Below, in pieces: positions 35,622 through 47,473 of a stretch of DNA of 64,000 nucleotides (position 1 is the first letter of the stretch; the number at the start of each line of letters is the position of its first letter). Position numbers and translations under genes: made by a program. Location of the stretch: positions 40,465,452-40,529,451 of the forward strand of contig CM059972.1 of the NCBI GenBank assembly GCA_030490835.1, read 5' to 3'. Source of the DNA: Annona cherimola (taxonomy: Eukaryota > Streptophyta > Magnoliopsida > Magnoliales > Annonaceae). The notes below the pieces were generated by a model, which had not been told where the DNA came from, ran no database searches, and saw nothing but the letters and a program-made list of their open reading frames with translations.

Positions 35622-38477
35622 ACATGTCTTAAGGCAAAGGCAAACAATGAATGGTTTATGGATAGCGGTTGCTCAAGGCATATGACCGGTGAAAGAAGTT
35701 TGTTTCACAAACTTAAGCCTTGTAATGATGGAATGGTTGCCTTTGGCAATAATGAAAAAGGTAAAATTAAAGGTAAAGGAAATATACATAGTATTTCAAA
35801 TGCATGCATGGAAGATGTTTTGTTTGTTGAAGGACTCAAACATAATTTAATGAGTATTAGCCAATTATGTGATAAAGGATACAAAGTTGTGTTTGAATCA
35901 TCTATATGTAATGTATTTGATGGAGAACATATCATGTTTAGTGGTAAAAGACATGGAAATATTTATTTGGTTTCACTTGATGAATTAGATGGTCAATGTC
36001 TAATGGTCATTGATAACGATCCATGGGTTTGGCACAAAAGGCTTGGACATATAAACATGGGCAACATAAAAACCCTATGGAAAAAGAGTTTGGTAGAAGG
36101 ATTACCAAGATTGAAATATGACAAAGACAAGATTTGCAAGGCATGTCAATTATCAAAACAACCCAAGATGCCTTTCTCTACCAAAAAGGAAATTTCCACC
36201 ACTAAGCCACTTGAATTGCTACATATGGATCTATACGGACCATCCGACATTCTAACCATTGGTGGAAAGAAATATGTATTTGTCATAGTTGATGATTTTT
36301 CAAGATTCACATGGATAATTCTCTTAGCTAGTAAAGATGAAGCCTTCTCTATGTTTGCAACTTTTGTAAATTTGGTGCAAAATGAAAAACAAAGTACTAT
36401 TGTGACCATAAGAAGCGATCATGGTGGCGAATTCGAAAACAAACGATTCATGGAATTTTACAATGAAAAAGGAATTCACCACACATTTTCTGCACCAAGA
36501 ACTCCACAACAAAATGGAGTAGTAGAAAGGAAAAATAGAACTATACAAGAGATGGCTAGAACTATGCTAAATGAGAGCAATCTATCCAAGAAATTTTGGG
36601 GTGAAGCTGTGAGTACAGCTTGTCATGTTTTGAACCGAGTTACCATTCGAGCAATCTTGAAAAAGAACCCATATGAACTATGGAAAGGAAGGAAACCAAA
36701 TATCTCATATTTTCATGCTTTTGGATGTACATGCTATGTTTTAAACAATGGAAAAACCAATTTGGGCAAATTAGATGCCAAAAGCGATGAGGCTATATTC
36801 CTTGGTTATTCATCAAATAGCAAAGCATATAGAGTATTCAACAAACGAAACCAAGTTGTAGAAGAATCCATACATGTTGTATTTGATGAAATTAACCAAA
36901 GTCCGAGAAAGGAGGATGAACTAAGTGATGCAGATGAGACAAAAAGCAAAGAACAACCGAAGGAACTCGAGCTCAAGCCAGAAAATCCAGTGGAGGAAGA
37001 GGTAAGTGAAGGTAATGACACTTACAAACCTCCAACTGATTTAAAGTTCAAAAATGCCCATCCAATTGAACAAGTTATTGGAAACATATATGAAGGAGTA
37101 AAAACTAGAAGATCAAAACAAAACGTTTATGGCCAATATGCGTTTGTATCGAAAATTGAACCAAATACCATTGAACAAGCTCTTAATGATGAAAATTGGA
37201 TTATTTCAATGCAAGAAGAGCTAAATCAATTCGAAAGAAGCAATCTATGGCATTTAGTTCCTAGACCAAACAATCATACAGTCATTGGTACAAAATGGGT
37301 ATTTAGGAACAAATTAGACGAAAGCGGTCTTGTAATTAGAAACAAGGCAAGATTAGTAGCCAAAGGGTATTCCCAAGAAGAAGGAATTGATTTTGAAGAA
37401 TCGTATGCACCCGTGGCTAGATTAGAAGCCATACGCATCCTACTAGCATTTTCTTCTCATATGAACTTCAAATTGTTTCAAATGGATGTAAAATGCGCAT
37501 TTTTGAATGGTTATTTGAATGAAGAAGTATATGTTGAACAACCCCCTGGTTTTGAAGAAAAGGATCAATCAAAGTTTGTTTATAAATTAACCAAAGCATT
37601 ATATGGACTAAAACAAGCACCAAGAGCTTGGTATGAAAGGTTAAATAGATTCTTGATTGATCATGAGTTTCAAAGAGGGAAAGTAGACACTACTTTATTC
37701 ATCAAGTACAAAAATAAAAATATTTTGATTGTACAGATTTATGTGGATGACAAAATATTCGGTGCTACTGATGAAAATCTTTGTCAAGAATTTTCTAAGA
37801 TAATGCAGAGCGAGTTCGAAATGAGCATGATAGGATCCTTGCTATACTTAACTGCTTCTAGACCCGATATCCTATTTAGTGTTTGTATGTGCTCTAGATT
37901 CCAAGCATGTCCAAAAGAATCACATCTACTTGCTGTAAAAAGAATTTTTAAATATTTGTTAAAAACTACAAATCTTGGACTATGGTATCCAAAGGGGTCA
38001 ACCTTTGATCTAATCGGCTATTCGGATGCAGACTTTGCCGGATATAAAGTAGATAGAAAAAGTACCAGTGGAACTTGTCAATTTCTTGGACATATGCTAG
38101 TTTCATGGCATTCAAGAAAACAAACAAGTGTTGCACTATCTACTGCGGAAGCCGAATACATAGCCGCCGGTAGTTGTTGTGCCCAATTACTTTGGATGAA
38201 ACAACAGTTGAAAGACTATGGTATTGATTATGTTGATATTCCTATTAGATGTGATAATACAAGTGCAATTTGTTTGACTAAAAATCCTGTATTGCATTCT
38301 AGAACCAAACATATTGATGTGAGACATCATTTCATTAGAGAGCATGTTGAAAATCATGATGTGTGCTTAGAATATGTAAAAACAGAAGACCAAATTGCTG
38401 ATATTTTTACCAAACCTCTAGCCAAGGATTCATTTTATAAGATTAGGAATGATATGGGAATGATAGAGCTAAACTAG
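35607..38477 (+). CDS. pol: Copia pol polyprotein with deleted RT segment (element A)
   Basis: An open frame of 956 codons from a TTG at 35607 (frame open from 35580; no ATG at the start). Protease DSG is at residues 19-21 ([13 protein letters not shown]). The integrase HHCC region is HKRLGH at 143-148 and CKAC near 177. The catalytic triad is D208, D271, E307, exactly D-35-E spacing. The RT has [24 protein letters not shown] and YVDD at 712-715. RNase H has GYSDADF near 805, STAEAEY and CDNTSAI. Compared with B, 69 codons are missing just after EFEMSM (junction AGCATGAT at 37824-37831), removing the LNFFLGLQI region of the RT and the linker to RNase H. YVDD is followed by K where B has I. 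Protease and integrase look complete, RT is probably inactive. Confidence 0.93.
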   Translation: MLIFQTCLKAKANNEWFMDSGCSRHMTGERSLFHKLKPCNDGMVAFGNNEKGKIKGKGNIHSISNACMEDVLFVEGLKHNLMSISQLCDKGYKVVFESSICNVFDGEHIMFSGKRHGNIYLVSLDELDGQCLMVIDNDPWVWHKRLGHINMGNIKTLWKKSLVEGLPRLKYDKDKICKACQLSKQPKMPFSTKKEISTTKPLELLHMDLYGPSDILTIGGKKYVFVIVDDFSRFTWIILLASKDEAFSMFATFVNLVQNEKQSTIVTIRSDHGGEFENKRFMEFYNEKGIHHTFSAPRTPQQNGVVERKNRTIQEMARTMLNESNLSKKFWGEAVSTACHVLNRVTIRAILKKNPYELWKGRKPNISYFHAFGCTCYVLNNGKTNLGKLDAKSDEAIFLGYSSNSKAYRVFNKRNQVVEESIHVVFDEINQSPRKEDELSDADETKSKEQPKELELKPENPVEEEVSEGNDTYKPPTDLKFKNAHPIEQVIGNIYEGVKTRRSKQNVYGQYAFVSKIEPNTIEQALNDENWIISMQEELNQFERSNLWHLVPRPNNHTVIGTKWVFRNKLDESGLVIRNKARLVAKGYSQEEGIDFEESYAPVARLEAIRILLAFSSHMNFKLFQMDVKCAFLNGYLNEEVYVEQPPGFEEKDQSKFVYKLTKALYGLKQAPRAWYERLNRFLIDHEFQRGKVDTTLFIKYKNKNILIVQIYVDDKIFGATDENLCQEFSKIMQSEFEMSMIGSLLYLTASRPDILFSVCMCSRFQACPKESHLLAVKRIFKYLLKTTNLGLWYPKGSTFDLIGYSDADFAGYKVDRKSTSGTCQFLGHMLVSWHSRKQTSVALSTAEAEYIAAGSCCAQLLWMKQQLKDYGIDYVDIPIRCDNTSAICLTKNPVLHSRTKHIDVRHHFIREHVENHDVCLEYVKTEDQIADIFTKPLAKDSFYKIRNDMGMIELN

Positions 38478-38904
38478 GAAAAATAATTAAAAAAATTAAA
38501 TTGGAAAATGTCAAGTCGATGAGTCAAGTCGACTCCAAGGACGCCAAGTCGACTCCGCCTCCAGAAGCGAAGTCGACTCCGCTAGGGTCGAAGTCGACTC
38601 CGCCTCCAGGCGAAGTCGACTCCAGAAGGACCGAAGTCGACTTCGCCTAGGGCAAGTCGACTCCGCGAGCGCGCGACCGTCCGAATTCTTTTTTCTTCTC
38701 TATTTCTTTCCTTTCTTTTTCTTTCTCCCTCATTTCCCGCCAGACCATCCTTTTTTCTTCTCTCCCGGCGATTCTCTCCTCCGGCATACCATTTTTTCCG
38801 GCGATTCTCCGGTTGAATCCTCCATCTCCGGCTTCTCTCTCTCATTTTCTTGCCAACAGGCAGCCTATCACAACTCCATTTTCAAACCTCATATCTCATT
38901 CCAA
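38478..38904 (+). other. Pol to third-ORF spacer with GTCGAC cluster and CT-rich leader (A)
   Basis: The first part (38513-38665) holds about eight GTCGA(C)-type motifs, the class found in U3. The second part (38690-38880) is strongly pyrimidine-rich, with TTTCTTTCC- and TCTCCGGC-type runs, ending 20 bases before the ATG of the third ORF. B has the same layout. No TATA box is evident. It could be an internal promoter with a plant pyrimidine patch, or a leader for a subgenomic RNA; both are inferences. Confidence 0.6.
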
Positions 38905-40473
38905 ATGGCCCCAAAGAAAGTCGTCTCAAAACCATCACAAAAGCCTGTGCCTAGACCTTCCAAATCTCTCACAGAGAAAGAAATTCCTAGAAAAGCTAGG
39001 ACACCCGCAAAAAGGGCAAGAGAGGAACCCTCTACATCTACGGGCAGAAGAGTCCGATTCCAAGAAGGAACTCCATCCAACACTGCGGGTCGTGAGGAAC
39101 AAGCCCAAACCTCACAGAGCACACACTCCGGGGCAAGTAGAAGGGGCGCCGTGGCTGGAAAAACTCAAGTACTAAAGATGCCCACTACCTATTTCAGAAC
39201 AGAGATCAATCATGGCCGATTCTACAAGAACTTCTATGAACGAAAGGTATTCATACCAAAAATCATAGATTTTAAATTTTTAAAAGATTATGGGTCCGAC
39301 ATAGAAGACCTATTAGATTTTCAAGGATGGACCAAATTGCTAAAGGAGGATGACAGGGTCTATCCAGATCTTACCAGAATCTTTTACTATGAGTGGGATG
39401 AAGAAAATTTTGGTACATATGTCAAAGAAGTGGAAATGGATTTTGGAATCGGGTTAAATCCAAGCCAGACCAGAGCAATGAGTCATTTAGGACAAATACT
39501 TGGAGTCCCCTATGTTGAAGAACCTTTTCCTGAGGATCTCACAATGGATCAGATATACAATCAGCTCACCCGGAGTAACAAGTATCATCCGGGCATCAAA
39601 TTTCTTCGATACATGGATTTATCACCAAGACTACGGGTTCTAAGACTTCTCATTGCCCACTGCATCTACCCAAAGGGCGGTGGAAGAAATCAATTGAACC
39701 CACAAGAAGCTGGGATCTTATGGAAAGTAACAAATAAAGTCAAGGTGAGTCTACCTAGATTGTTTCTAGAAGCCTTGGCGAGTCGAAAGGATAATCCGAG
39801 GGGAGTCCTTCCTTATGGCACTTGGATCACAAAGATCCTCGAACATTTTGAAGTGGACATTGAAGGCGAGCCATTCGAAGTGCTCAAGTCCACCAATGCA
39901 ATCAACAAAGCACTAATCCAGAGGATGAAGATAAATGTGCTTGAACTCAGGTCCGAAGCTCCAGAAGAAGAGCATCGAGAAGACCAAGCACAAGCTGAGG
40001 GGGAGCAATCTCCCATGGCTTCACCTGCACGGGCCACTTCTCCTCCATCGCACGGATCTTACTCTCCACAAGGGTCCGCTGCAAGAGAACGGGTGCCTCC
40101 CACCTCTTCTGAGGAGGTCACCCTAAGGGATCTCAAAGATGAAATCATTGCCATGAGGACAGAAATGGGCTATCAAGAAAACCGGATGACAAGTCTTGTC
40201 ACCGGTGTCCTTAATGCGCTTGAAGATATGCATTCCCGACAAGATAGAATCGAGCGGGAAATGCGAAAAATCCGCTATCATCTTGCCTCAGGCCATCATA
40301 AGAAGAGACCCATGCCTGAACTCGATCCCTACGAGTCGGGTTCAGTTCATAGAGAGGCAACTCCCGATCACGCTTCTCTTGTTTACTCCTCGGCCCATCA
40401 TTGTCCCATCAAACCTATTCCATATCCGATCTCTCAATTTCAATTCATCAAATCATTATTTTTGCTTGATTGA
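38905..40473 (+). CDS. Envelope-position ORF, 522 aa (element A)
   Basis: An open ORF after pol in the sense direction, starting MAPKKVVSKPSQKP. Residues 1-55 are basic with an RRVRF patch (possible nuclear signal). Residues about 92-310 form a conserved core: YFRTEINHGRFYKNFYERKV, DLLDFQGWTKLL, VYPDLTRIFYY, HLGQILGVPY, HCIYPKGGGRNQLNPQEAGIL. Such cores are annotated as a putative plant transposon protein domain and are also found in other plant elements. Then come a linker rich in E, P and S and a coiled-coil at about 398-460. No signal peptide, fusion peptide or clear transmembrane helix is visible, so a virus-type envelope function is not supported. B has the same ORF with two stops. The start is preceded by a CT-rich leader. 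Function unknown. Confidence 0.9.
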   Translation: MAPKKVVSKPSQKPVPRPSKSLTEKEIPRKARTPAKRAREEPSTSTGRRVRFQEGTPSNTAGREEQAQTSQSTHSGASRRGAVAGKTQVLKMPTTYFRTEINHGRFYKNFYERKVFIPKIIDFKFLKDYGSDIEDLLDFQGWTKLLKEDDRVYPDLTRIFYYEWDEENFGTYVKEVEMDFGIGLNPSQTRAMSHLGQILGVPYVEEPFPEDLTMDQIYNQLTRSNKYHPGIKFLRYMDLSPRLRVLRLLIAHCIYPKGGGRNQLNPQEAGILWKVTNKVKVSLPRLFLEALASRKDNPRGVLPYGTWITKILEHFEVDIEGEPFEVLKSTNAINKALIQRMKINVLELRSEAPEEEHREDQAQAEGEQSPMASPARATSPPSHGSYSPQGSAARERVPPTSSEEVTLRDLKDEIIAMRTEMGYQENRMTSLVTGVLNALEDMHSRQDRIEREMRKIRYHLASGHHKKRPMPELDPYESGSVHREATPDHASLVYSSAHHCPIKPIPYPISQFQFIKSLFLLD

Positions 40474-40900
40474 CAAAAAGGGGGAGAGAGAATAGATAGA
40501 ATAGGAATTGAGTTGAAAGTTTTTTTTTTAAGTTTTGGGTTGGGTACATTGTATTTAAGGTTTCATTTATGCTTTAATTTTTGTTCTCTGTAATGAAACT
40601 TCATATATATATATGAAAAGATGTTTTATTGGTTTTTGATTGATATGATTGATATATTTGATAAGTGATTGCAATTTTTATGAATACAAAGTATTCTTAA
40701 TGATTAATACTCAATATATGGCTTGTAAGGTATTCAAGCATACTCTATGACAAAATGACTAATGTTCTGAAAATGTTCTCATTTAAACTCAAAACTCTAA
40801 ATTATATGTTCAAAGATACTTATATGCTCTGTTTTCTCAAATGAACATGTTTGAATTTTTTTTGAAAGGTATCAACTCAAATGAAGTTTTGTCAATCATC
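40474..40900 (+). other. Noncoding spacer before the polypurine tract (A)
   Basis: About 430 AT-rich bases with no coding frame, containing a poly-T run near 40520 and TATATATA near 40606. Equivalent to 9669-10020 of B. Confidence 0.6.
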
Positions 40901-40914
40901 AAAAAGGGGGAGAT
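40901..40914 (+). other. Polypurine tract of element A
   Basis: AAAAAGGGGGAGAT directly before the 3' LTR. Confidence 0.9.
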
Positions 40915-42667
40915 TGTTGGAAACAATGTTCAAAATAAAACAAATTGACCAAGGATTGAGTTTTGATGATTAACAAGAACTAATTTGAGTATATATATAT
41001 GACTAATATGTTTGCCAAGTGTTTAAGGAAAGCAGAGAAGTCAAGTCGATCTTCGAGTCGACTTGAACTTCGACTTGGGAGTGAAGTCGATAGTGAAGTC
41101 GACTCCACAAACGACTTCAAACAAGCCAAAACTGGACAGAGTTGAAAATGGAATTCTGACGAGTGAAGTCGCAGTCCAAGTCGACTCCACATGCGACTTG
41201 GGTAGTCAAGTCGCATACGAAGTCGACTCCAGCATCGACTTCAAAGTGCACAAAAATGTCCAGCGTTGAAATCTGGCTCCCGAAGATTACGAAGTCGCAG
41301 ACGAAGTCGACTCCAAGTGCGACTTGGGCGAAGTCGCAAACCAGGTCGACTCCAACTTCGACTTGAGAAGTTTTGAGGTCTAAGCTAAAGTTTCAAAGCA
41401 TATTCAAGACATCCATTTGAAGTTTCTCGCATACAAATGAGATGTAAAGACTACTCTTAAAGAGAAACTTAAGTTTTGAAGATCAAAGCAAGAATCTAAG
41501 TACAAATTCAAATCAAGTCTATCAAGCTCAAAGAAAATCTTCAAGCTAGCTTCCAAATGGAGTAATATCCAAGTTGTGAAGACCAAGTGAGTCCAAAGCA
41601 AAGCAAGGAACATACATATATTGTACAAGGACTCAAAGCTTTCAAATGGTTTGCAAGATTCAAGACATTTCAAGTGAGGATCAAGGCGTTTTTGCAATAG
41701 ATCAAGCCAAGTCGCAACCCAAGTCGACTTCAGGATCAACTTAAGTTAAAGTCTGAAAGCCAAGTCGACCCAAGTCTCAGACTTGAGTTTCTAAAGAACC
41801 CAAGTCGCAGGCCAAGTCGACTCCATGTGCGACTTGGAAACCAAGTCGCAGGCCAAGTCGACTTCATCTTCGACTTGGAGTATAACGGTCAAATTTTTGA
41901 ACGTTGGAGTTCATTTATTGCACGCCAACCACTCCTACAACGTTCCAATCTTCCTCATTCTATAAAAAGACATTCAAATGAACGTGAGAAATAAGAATAC
42001 TCACTACTCTAAGGATCATAGAGAGAAAAGAAGTGCAAGAAAGACTTTCAAATCCCTTTTCTCCATATTTGAGTGTTTCAAAGGAAGAAGGAGCTTCAAA
42101 CCGCAAGTTGCTTCAACGATCATCATCCCAGCTGTCTTTAACTTCTTCCTCGAGCTAAATCTGCCTAAACAAATCTGTAAAGTGTAGTTTCATTTATTTC
42201 ATTGTCTTGTTGTATAAATCTTGATTTAGCTTGGGTAGCTAAGATCAAGTATATGCAAAGTAGGGTGTGATTGGAGTGAGACTCATCACCTACTTTTGCA
42301 TGTGAGTTGTTTATGCCCCCTAGAGCTAGAATCTAGAAGAGAGCAAGTGTCTCTAGTTGTATATGCCCCCTAGAGCTTTGAATCTAGAAGAGAGCGGTGA
42401 CTCTAAGTGTATTCAAGGAATACATAGTGGAACCCAAGTCACAACGGAGTGTGAGCTTGGAAGAGTGGAGTAGGGAAGGTTTGCCCGAACCACTATAAAT
42501 CTTGTGTTCTGTTTTCTATTACTGCGTTATTTTAATTTGCTCTCCATTAGCTTTCATAAGGGGATTAATTTTTGAAAGGGGTTAAGTTTTTGATTTATCA
42601 AAGATTTTTAAAAAGAACCCAATTCACCCCTCCCCTCTTGGGTTTAGCCATCAACTCGGGACCAACA
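40915..42667 (+). repeat. 3' LTR of element A
   Basis: 1753 bp, nearly identical to 31997-33748. Dyad clusters at 41041-41363 and 41705-41879, TATA box at 41961-41969. Differences from the 5' LTR are scattered single bases, mostly substitutions. Confidence 0.95.
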
Positions 42668-42672
42668 GGTTG
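42668..42672. repeat. TSD of element A, right copy
   Basis: GGTTG, identical to 31992-31996. D resumes here. Confidence 0.95.
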
Positions 42673-43229
42673 CAAACCTCAGACGTGGAGGAAGGTACAT
42701 GATGATAGCCTTGAAGGCTATGAGGAATGGAAAAGCATAAATATGCTAAGGTAAGCTAATGTGCATGTGAACTTAATGAGAATATTAAGTTCTGTATATG
42801 ATTTAATGGTTGAATGTATGGATGTATGATATAAAATATGATACTTAGGACAAGGAATCCTTCACTGCAGAAAGGCAGGTAAAGATGCTATGTTTTTATG
42901 TATATCCGAACTTAGCTAGAGTTCTAAGTTCCATGTGAATTAATGACTGAATGTATGAAAGTATGATTTATACAATGATTTAGTGTGTAATGAAAGGCAT
43001 GTAAAGGTGCTATGAATGAAATGATGATTTTTATTACAAGTGAAATATCACAATGTATGATGATTGTCATGTTAAGATTATGAATGATGACAGATGAATA
43101 ATCGAAAAAAAAATTTAGACGCATTCCAATTAAGAACCCGCCGCGTGACCAGGGCAACAATCCTAAGTCAAATTTACCAATCGATAGATCTTGAGGTAAA
43201 GAAGTGACGTCTCGGTTCGGGGTGCCACA

Positions 43230-43234
43230 GTTGG
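43230..43234. repeat. TSD of LTR D, right copy
   Basis: GTTGG, identical to 26668-26672. LTR C resumes at 43235. Confidence 0.9.
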
Positions 43235-44837
43235 TTACTAACATGTTTGTAAAGATGATTGAAGGTTATAAAAATGAAGAATATGAAGCATGGAAAGTCA
43301 AGTCAATTTCCAAGTCGACTCAGGCATCGACTTAGGCCAAGTCGATCCCCAAGTCAACTCTAGTAGCGACTTCAGCTCGTCATTTTCGTCCAGAGTTGAA
43401 AATGGGGAACTAAGCTACCGAAGTCGACTCCGCATGCGACTTGGGTGAAGTCGCAGACTAAGTTGACATAGCATCAACTTCGAGGTGTCATTTTCATCCA
43501 GAGTTGAAATCGGGGATGAGAGCTGCCGAAGTCGCATCCCAAGTCGACTCCGCATGCGACTTGGGTGAAGTCGCAGACCAAGTCGTCTACAGCTTCGACT
43601 TCAGTGCGGAAATTGCTGAACGAGTTAATTCAATGACAGATTTGAGTGGAGATGAAGATCAAGACAACTCAACACACTCAAATGAAGATCAAATGGAGAA
43701 TCAAAGCAATTAGGGTTGCATGAATCCATCATGTTGGATCATGAACACTTACTCGGACATCTTCCATGCATTCCAAGATTTAAGTACTCAAGAACTCAAG
43801 AAAAGGAATCCAAGGTTTTCTATGTAAATAATCATACAATGTTCTAAAGAGATATAAATCAAGGGAGAACAATCAATATGAAAAAAATCAAGCGATCAAA
43901 GTCATCTCCGAAGATTTCAAGTTCGTCAAGCAAGCTGAGGAAGTGAAGTCGCACCCGAAGTCGACTTCGCCTGCAACTTGGGTTAAGTTGAAAACCAAGT
44001 CGACCTAAACTGGAACTTGAAGAAGTTGCGAACAGGCGAAGTCGCACCCGAAGTCGACTCCATCTGCGACTTGGGCGAAGTCGCACCCGAAGTCGACTCC
44101 ACCTGCGACTTGGGTAGCAACGGTCAAAAAATTTTCGAACGTTGGCGTATTAAATGCGCGCCACCTACTTCCAAACATTCAGATTCCCTTGCAAATTATA
44201 TAAGGTATTCAATATGAACGTGGAGGGTAGCTGAGAAATCATTGAATGAGCATAACTCCCATCTCTAAGTGCATTAAGTGATCAAGCCAACATCAAGAAG
44301 AAGAACCTTGCTTCTGAACTGCTAAGAGCTGCTCGCTGAATCATTAAGCATACGTTACAAGTTCTTCTCTGCGCCAAATTTGCCTCTACACAACAGTAAC
44401 GTGTAGAAACTTTCTTTTGTTATTTCTTGTTCTATTGAACTTGATTTTGTTTGAGTAACTAAGATCAAGTGTAAGCAAAGTAGTGTGTGATTGGAGTGGA
44501 ACTCGTCACCTACTTGTGCTGTGTATTGTTGATGCCCCCTAGAGCTGGAATCTAGAAGAGAGCAGTGTCTCTAGTTGTATTTGTGAAATACATTGTGGAA
44601 CCCAAGTCACAAGAGGTGTGAGCTTGGAAGAGTGGAGTAGGGAAGGTTGCCCGAACCATTATAAAATCTTATTTGTTGATATTTATTTCTGTCTCTGCAC
44701 TATATAGTTTTCCATTTGTTTCTTCGTAAAAGGGGACTAGATTAATCCGGGGTAAAGTTCCTGTGTAAGTTAAAAAAATTTAAATACCCAATTCACCCCT
44801 CCCCTCTTAGGTAATTTCCATTAACTCGGGACCAACA

Positions 44838-45727
44838 ATACTGCTGGAAAATTTATTTTATATAAATATTTAATTGATGCTGAAAATAGATGGACGTCCT
44901 TGCTGTCCATTACATTTAATTGTTGCTGCCCATTTTCCACCGTTGAAAAATCTGTTTAATTATTTCATAGCTGTGGACGTCCTTAGGTTGCTACATTTCC
45001 ATGTAGTTTTTGCATTTTTTATTTAATAATAATTGCTCAAAATTTATACACATAGTTGTCCGCATTATGCATGTCTATTTGGCTTTATATTATGGCATTT
45101 TATGCCATAGAATTTCACTTTAATTTATGGCCGTTTATTTACCCTAATTGCATAGGTAATTTAATTACATATTTATCATTAAAAAAAAATTAAAATCTAA
45201 TGCATATCACTATGGGCGTCCCCACCATGTGCCACATATGCACCATAGCTTAGTCATATAAAAATCTCATCTCAAAAACATGAATATATGCTAAGTTATT
45301 AGCAAAATAATTTAATTTATAAAATATCATATAATCTTAGTCGATTAACCCTTTTCCCTTCAAAATTTCTATGATCCAAACCATCCATAAGATCAAGCAC
45401 ATAATTATACGCTAGTCTTTCAAATTTCGCCTCAATTTGACTTATAGGCGTTAAGTTATGAATTTTTTAGCATTTTTCAACTTACCTCATTAATTATCAT
45501 CCTAATTTCCATAAATCAAATTATGAAAAATTAAAAAGATTATTCATGATATATTTAGGGTTTCCAATTATCATTAAGCCACTTTAATCCTATTGACCAT
45601 ATTGGCTTATAATGATTAATTTAATCGTCATTTATAATTATTGACTCTAATTGTGATAAACTCTCAAAATGTCACAATCATTCAAAATATATTTAAATCT
45701 CTCATGAATCATATTTATGTGCTTGAT
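44838..45727 (-). repeat. Distal piece of LTR G between C and H
   Basis: Starts with the ATACT duplication of C and continues the minus-strand LTR G. It contains GGACGTCC-type blocks and the run ATAACTTAACGCCTATAAG (minus) that is shared with I, D, L and E. It is interrupted at 45727 by H. No gene. Confidence 0.7.
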
Positions 45728-46545
45728 TGTGAAACCCTGATCTTAGACACGTATATGAAACCCTAGGGTTATAAACCCTAGGTAATATATTAATAAAATA
45801 TATATTCATGAATATGAAAATATGTGGGAATAGAGGATAAAATAATTAATTATGAAATTCGGATGAATAGTGCATGTGAATAGTAAATATGGGATTAAGG
45901 AATATGTTAAGTTAATCACTTTGGATTAACTTAATCATAAAAGACGAAAAAGGAAGCTTCCCACTAAAGGACAAAATTGCTTTTTGGATTAAAATAATAA
46001 TTTTCGGATTTTTATGGATGTTTGTGAAGAAAATGAAGAAAAATTCATATCTTGCAATCCGGACGTCGGATTGAGATGAAATTTTTTATGGATTGCCAAA
46101 ATATGATGATGAACATGATGAGTGGTCCAAGATTGATCAAAAATCCCAAATCAAGGGTCAAGATGACACATCAAATGATGATAAAAAAGTAACTTCTCTT
46201 TTTCATTAAATAGCTTTTGACTTTTTATTTAAATAAATAATTAAAAATAAAAAATTAAATGAAATGGCTGCTGCAGCAGGGGGGGCAGTTGGAGGATTGA
46301 CCAAAATCAATGGTCCATGATCAACCTCATCTTTAATCAACGGTTAAGATTTATTTAGCCTAAATTAAATAATTTTAAAAATAAAAAATAGGTAAAAAAT
46401 AGGGATACATAGGGGGGCTGGAGCAGGCCTAGGGTGGGAAGCACATGACTCAAAGAATTTTTTTAAAATTAAAAAGAAATACCAATTTATAATTAAATAC
46501 CTCAAAGCTAGGGTGTAAATTCTAAATTCTTGAAAAATCCAACAC

Positions 46546-46554
46546 TATAAATAG
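46546..46554 (+). promoter_or_regulatory. TATA box in LTR H
   Basis: TATAAATAG followed by GGCAGCAGGG. A first exon from about 46580 to the GTAAGTG donor at 46700 would be about 120 nt. Confidence 0.6.
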
Positions 46555-47445
46555 GGCAGCAGGGAGAACATCCAAGGCCAAGAAATCCAAGCTCCATTTG
46601 AGCCATTCCAAGCCCCCAAACCATCCCACATGTCCAAGGAAAGAAAGGAGTAAGTTAGAGAGAGGAAGTGCGAGAAAAAGAGGCGTATCTCCACTTCGGG
46701 TAAGTGATTTCTACCCAAAATTTTTTTGGATGTTTAGTAAGGTAAAAACATGCTCAGATAATGCCTAAGCATGAGAAAATAAGTATAGATATAATGCCTA
46801 ATTCGAATTATGCCAAAACATCAAAAATTTGGAGCGAAGATGGAGCATTCAGGAAGAGAACATATGATATGTGTAAATAATGCTCCAAAAATGATAAATG
46901 ATGATTTGGGATGTATAAATATGATAAATATGATTTTTTAATGATAATATATTAATTTCATAATTTTTGAAATTATGGATTATGCTTAAGTGAATTTATG
47001 TTGATTTTTAGTATATGGAGAAAGTGATTTTTTTAGCCAAGTAAATGATGATAAATTCAAAATTTATGAAATTTCCCATGATATACTAAGCATAAGCTAT
47101 GTCATGGTATTTTTTATTTTTGGAACCCATGAACAGTAACCACGTCTCTGTGAACAGTAACCTCGGATGAACAGTAATTGCTACAGTGATTTTCTACACT
47201 AACCATGAACAGTAAATAACATGATTTTTAGAAAAAATTGAAATTTATTTTTATATTTTATGAGGATATATGGATCAAATTTTTAAATAATTTGTGGATA
47301 AAAATCTATATACGGAGGTAATGACTAAGTATATTTATATGATTAACCTCTACAAAAATGAGGTAATGGATGATTATAAAGCATGCATGGGAAGTAAACT
47401 AAGACATGGAATGATATAGATAAAATATCATTTTTCCATGTATAG

Positions 47446-47473
47446 GAAAAGGAGGAAGACACGGACTGAGAAG
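47446..47473 (+). other. Candidate mini-exon in LTR H
   Basis: CCATGTATAG| then 28 purine-rich bases ending GAGAAG, then |GTAAGCAAGC. Outside this block H is widely diverged from D and E. Confidence 0.4.

Larger units (their letters stand above)
31997..42667 (+). mobile_element. Element A: complete SIRE/Maximus-like Ty1-copia retrotransposon
   Basis: A full-length plus-strand element of 10,671 bp with GGTTG duplications, inserted in gypsy LTR D. Order: 5' LTR 31997-33748, Met primer site, gag, pol, GTCGAC-motif spacer, envelope-position ORF, polypurine tract, 3' LTR 40915-42667. The LTRs differ at about 14 positions by hand count (about 0.8 percent). All three ORFs are open, but pol has a 207-bp in-frame deletion in reverse transcriptase. 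A is therefore recent yet probably unable to replicate without help. Proteins are closely similar to those of B. Confidence 0.95.
26673..43229 (+). repeat. D: solo gypsy LTR in C, split by copia element A
   Basis: Starts TGTGAAACCC at 26673, ends GTGCCACA at 43229, flanked by GTTGG at 26668-26672 and 43230-43234. Without element A its length is about 5.9 kb and it has no coding interior, so it is a very large solo LTR. The LTR of L is its close relative and lacks 1.8 kb of it. Within it are a donor-like AA|GTAAGTAT (28160-28161), a mini-exon block (29550-29592), a hairpin array (30669-30850), a dyad array (31359-31861) and an acceptor-like CCCTTAGACAG near 31962-31972. ORFs such as 27439-27714 and 27840-28222 lack family features. 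Confidence 0.87.
26601..44837 (+). repeat. C: solo copia LTR, split by gypsy LTR D
   Basis: The LTR starts TGTTGGAAAC at 26601, breaks at 26672 where D inserted, resumes at 43235 and ends CCAACA at 44837. Its own length is about 1.68 kb. ATACT duplications flank it and no internal region is present, so it is a solo LTR. It is related to the LTRs of A and B but diverged, and closest to fragment J. It has two GTCGAC dyad clusters (about 43298-43610 and 43938-44116), a TATA box TATATAAGG at 44197-44205 and only one copy of the CCCCCTAGAGCT unit. Short frames through the clusters are not genes. Confidence 0.88.

Noticed and set aside
38905..40473. True viral envelope gene
   Set aside because: Position after pol is suggestive, but no signal peptide, fusion peptide or transmembrane helix is visible.
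43504..44217. ORFs in solo LTR C
   Set aside because: They run through the dyad clusters and the region around the TATA box; no family similarity.
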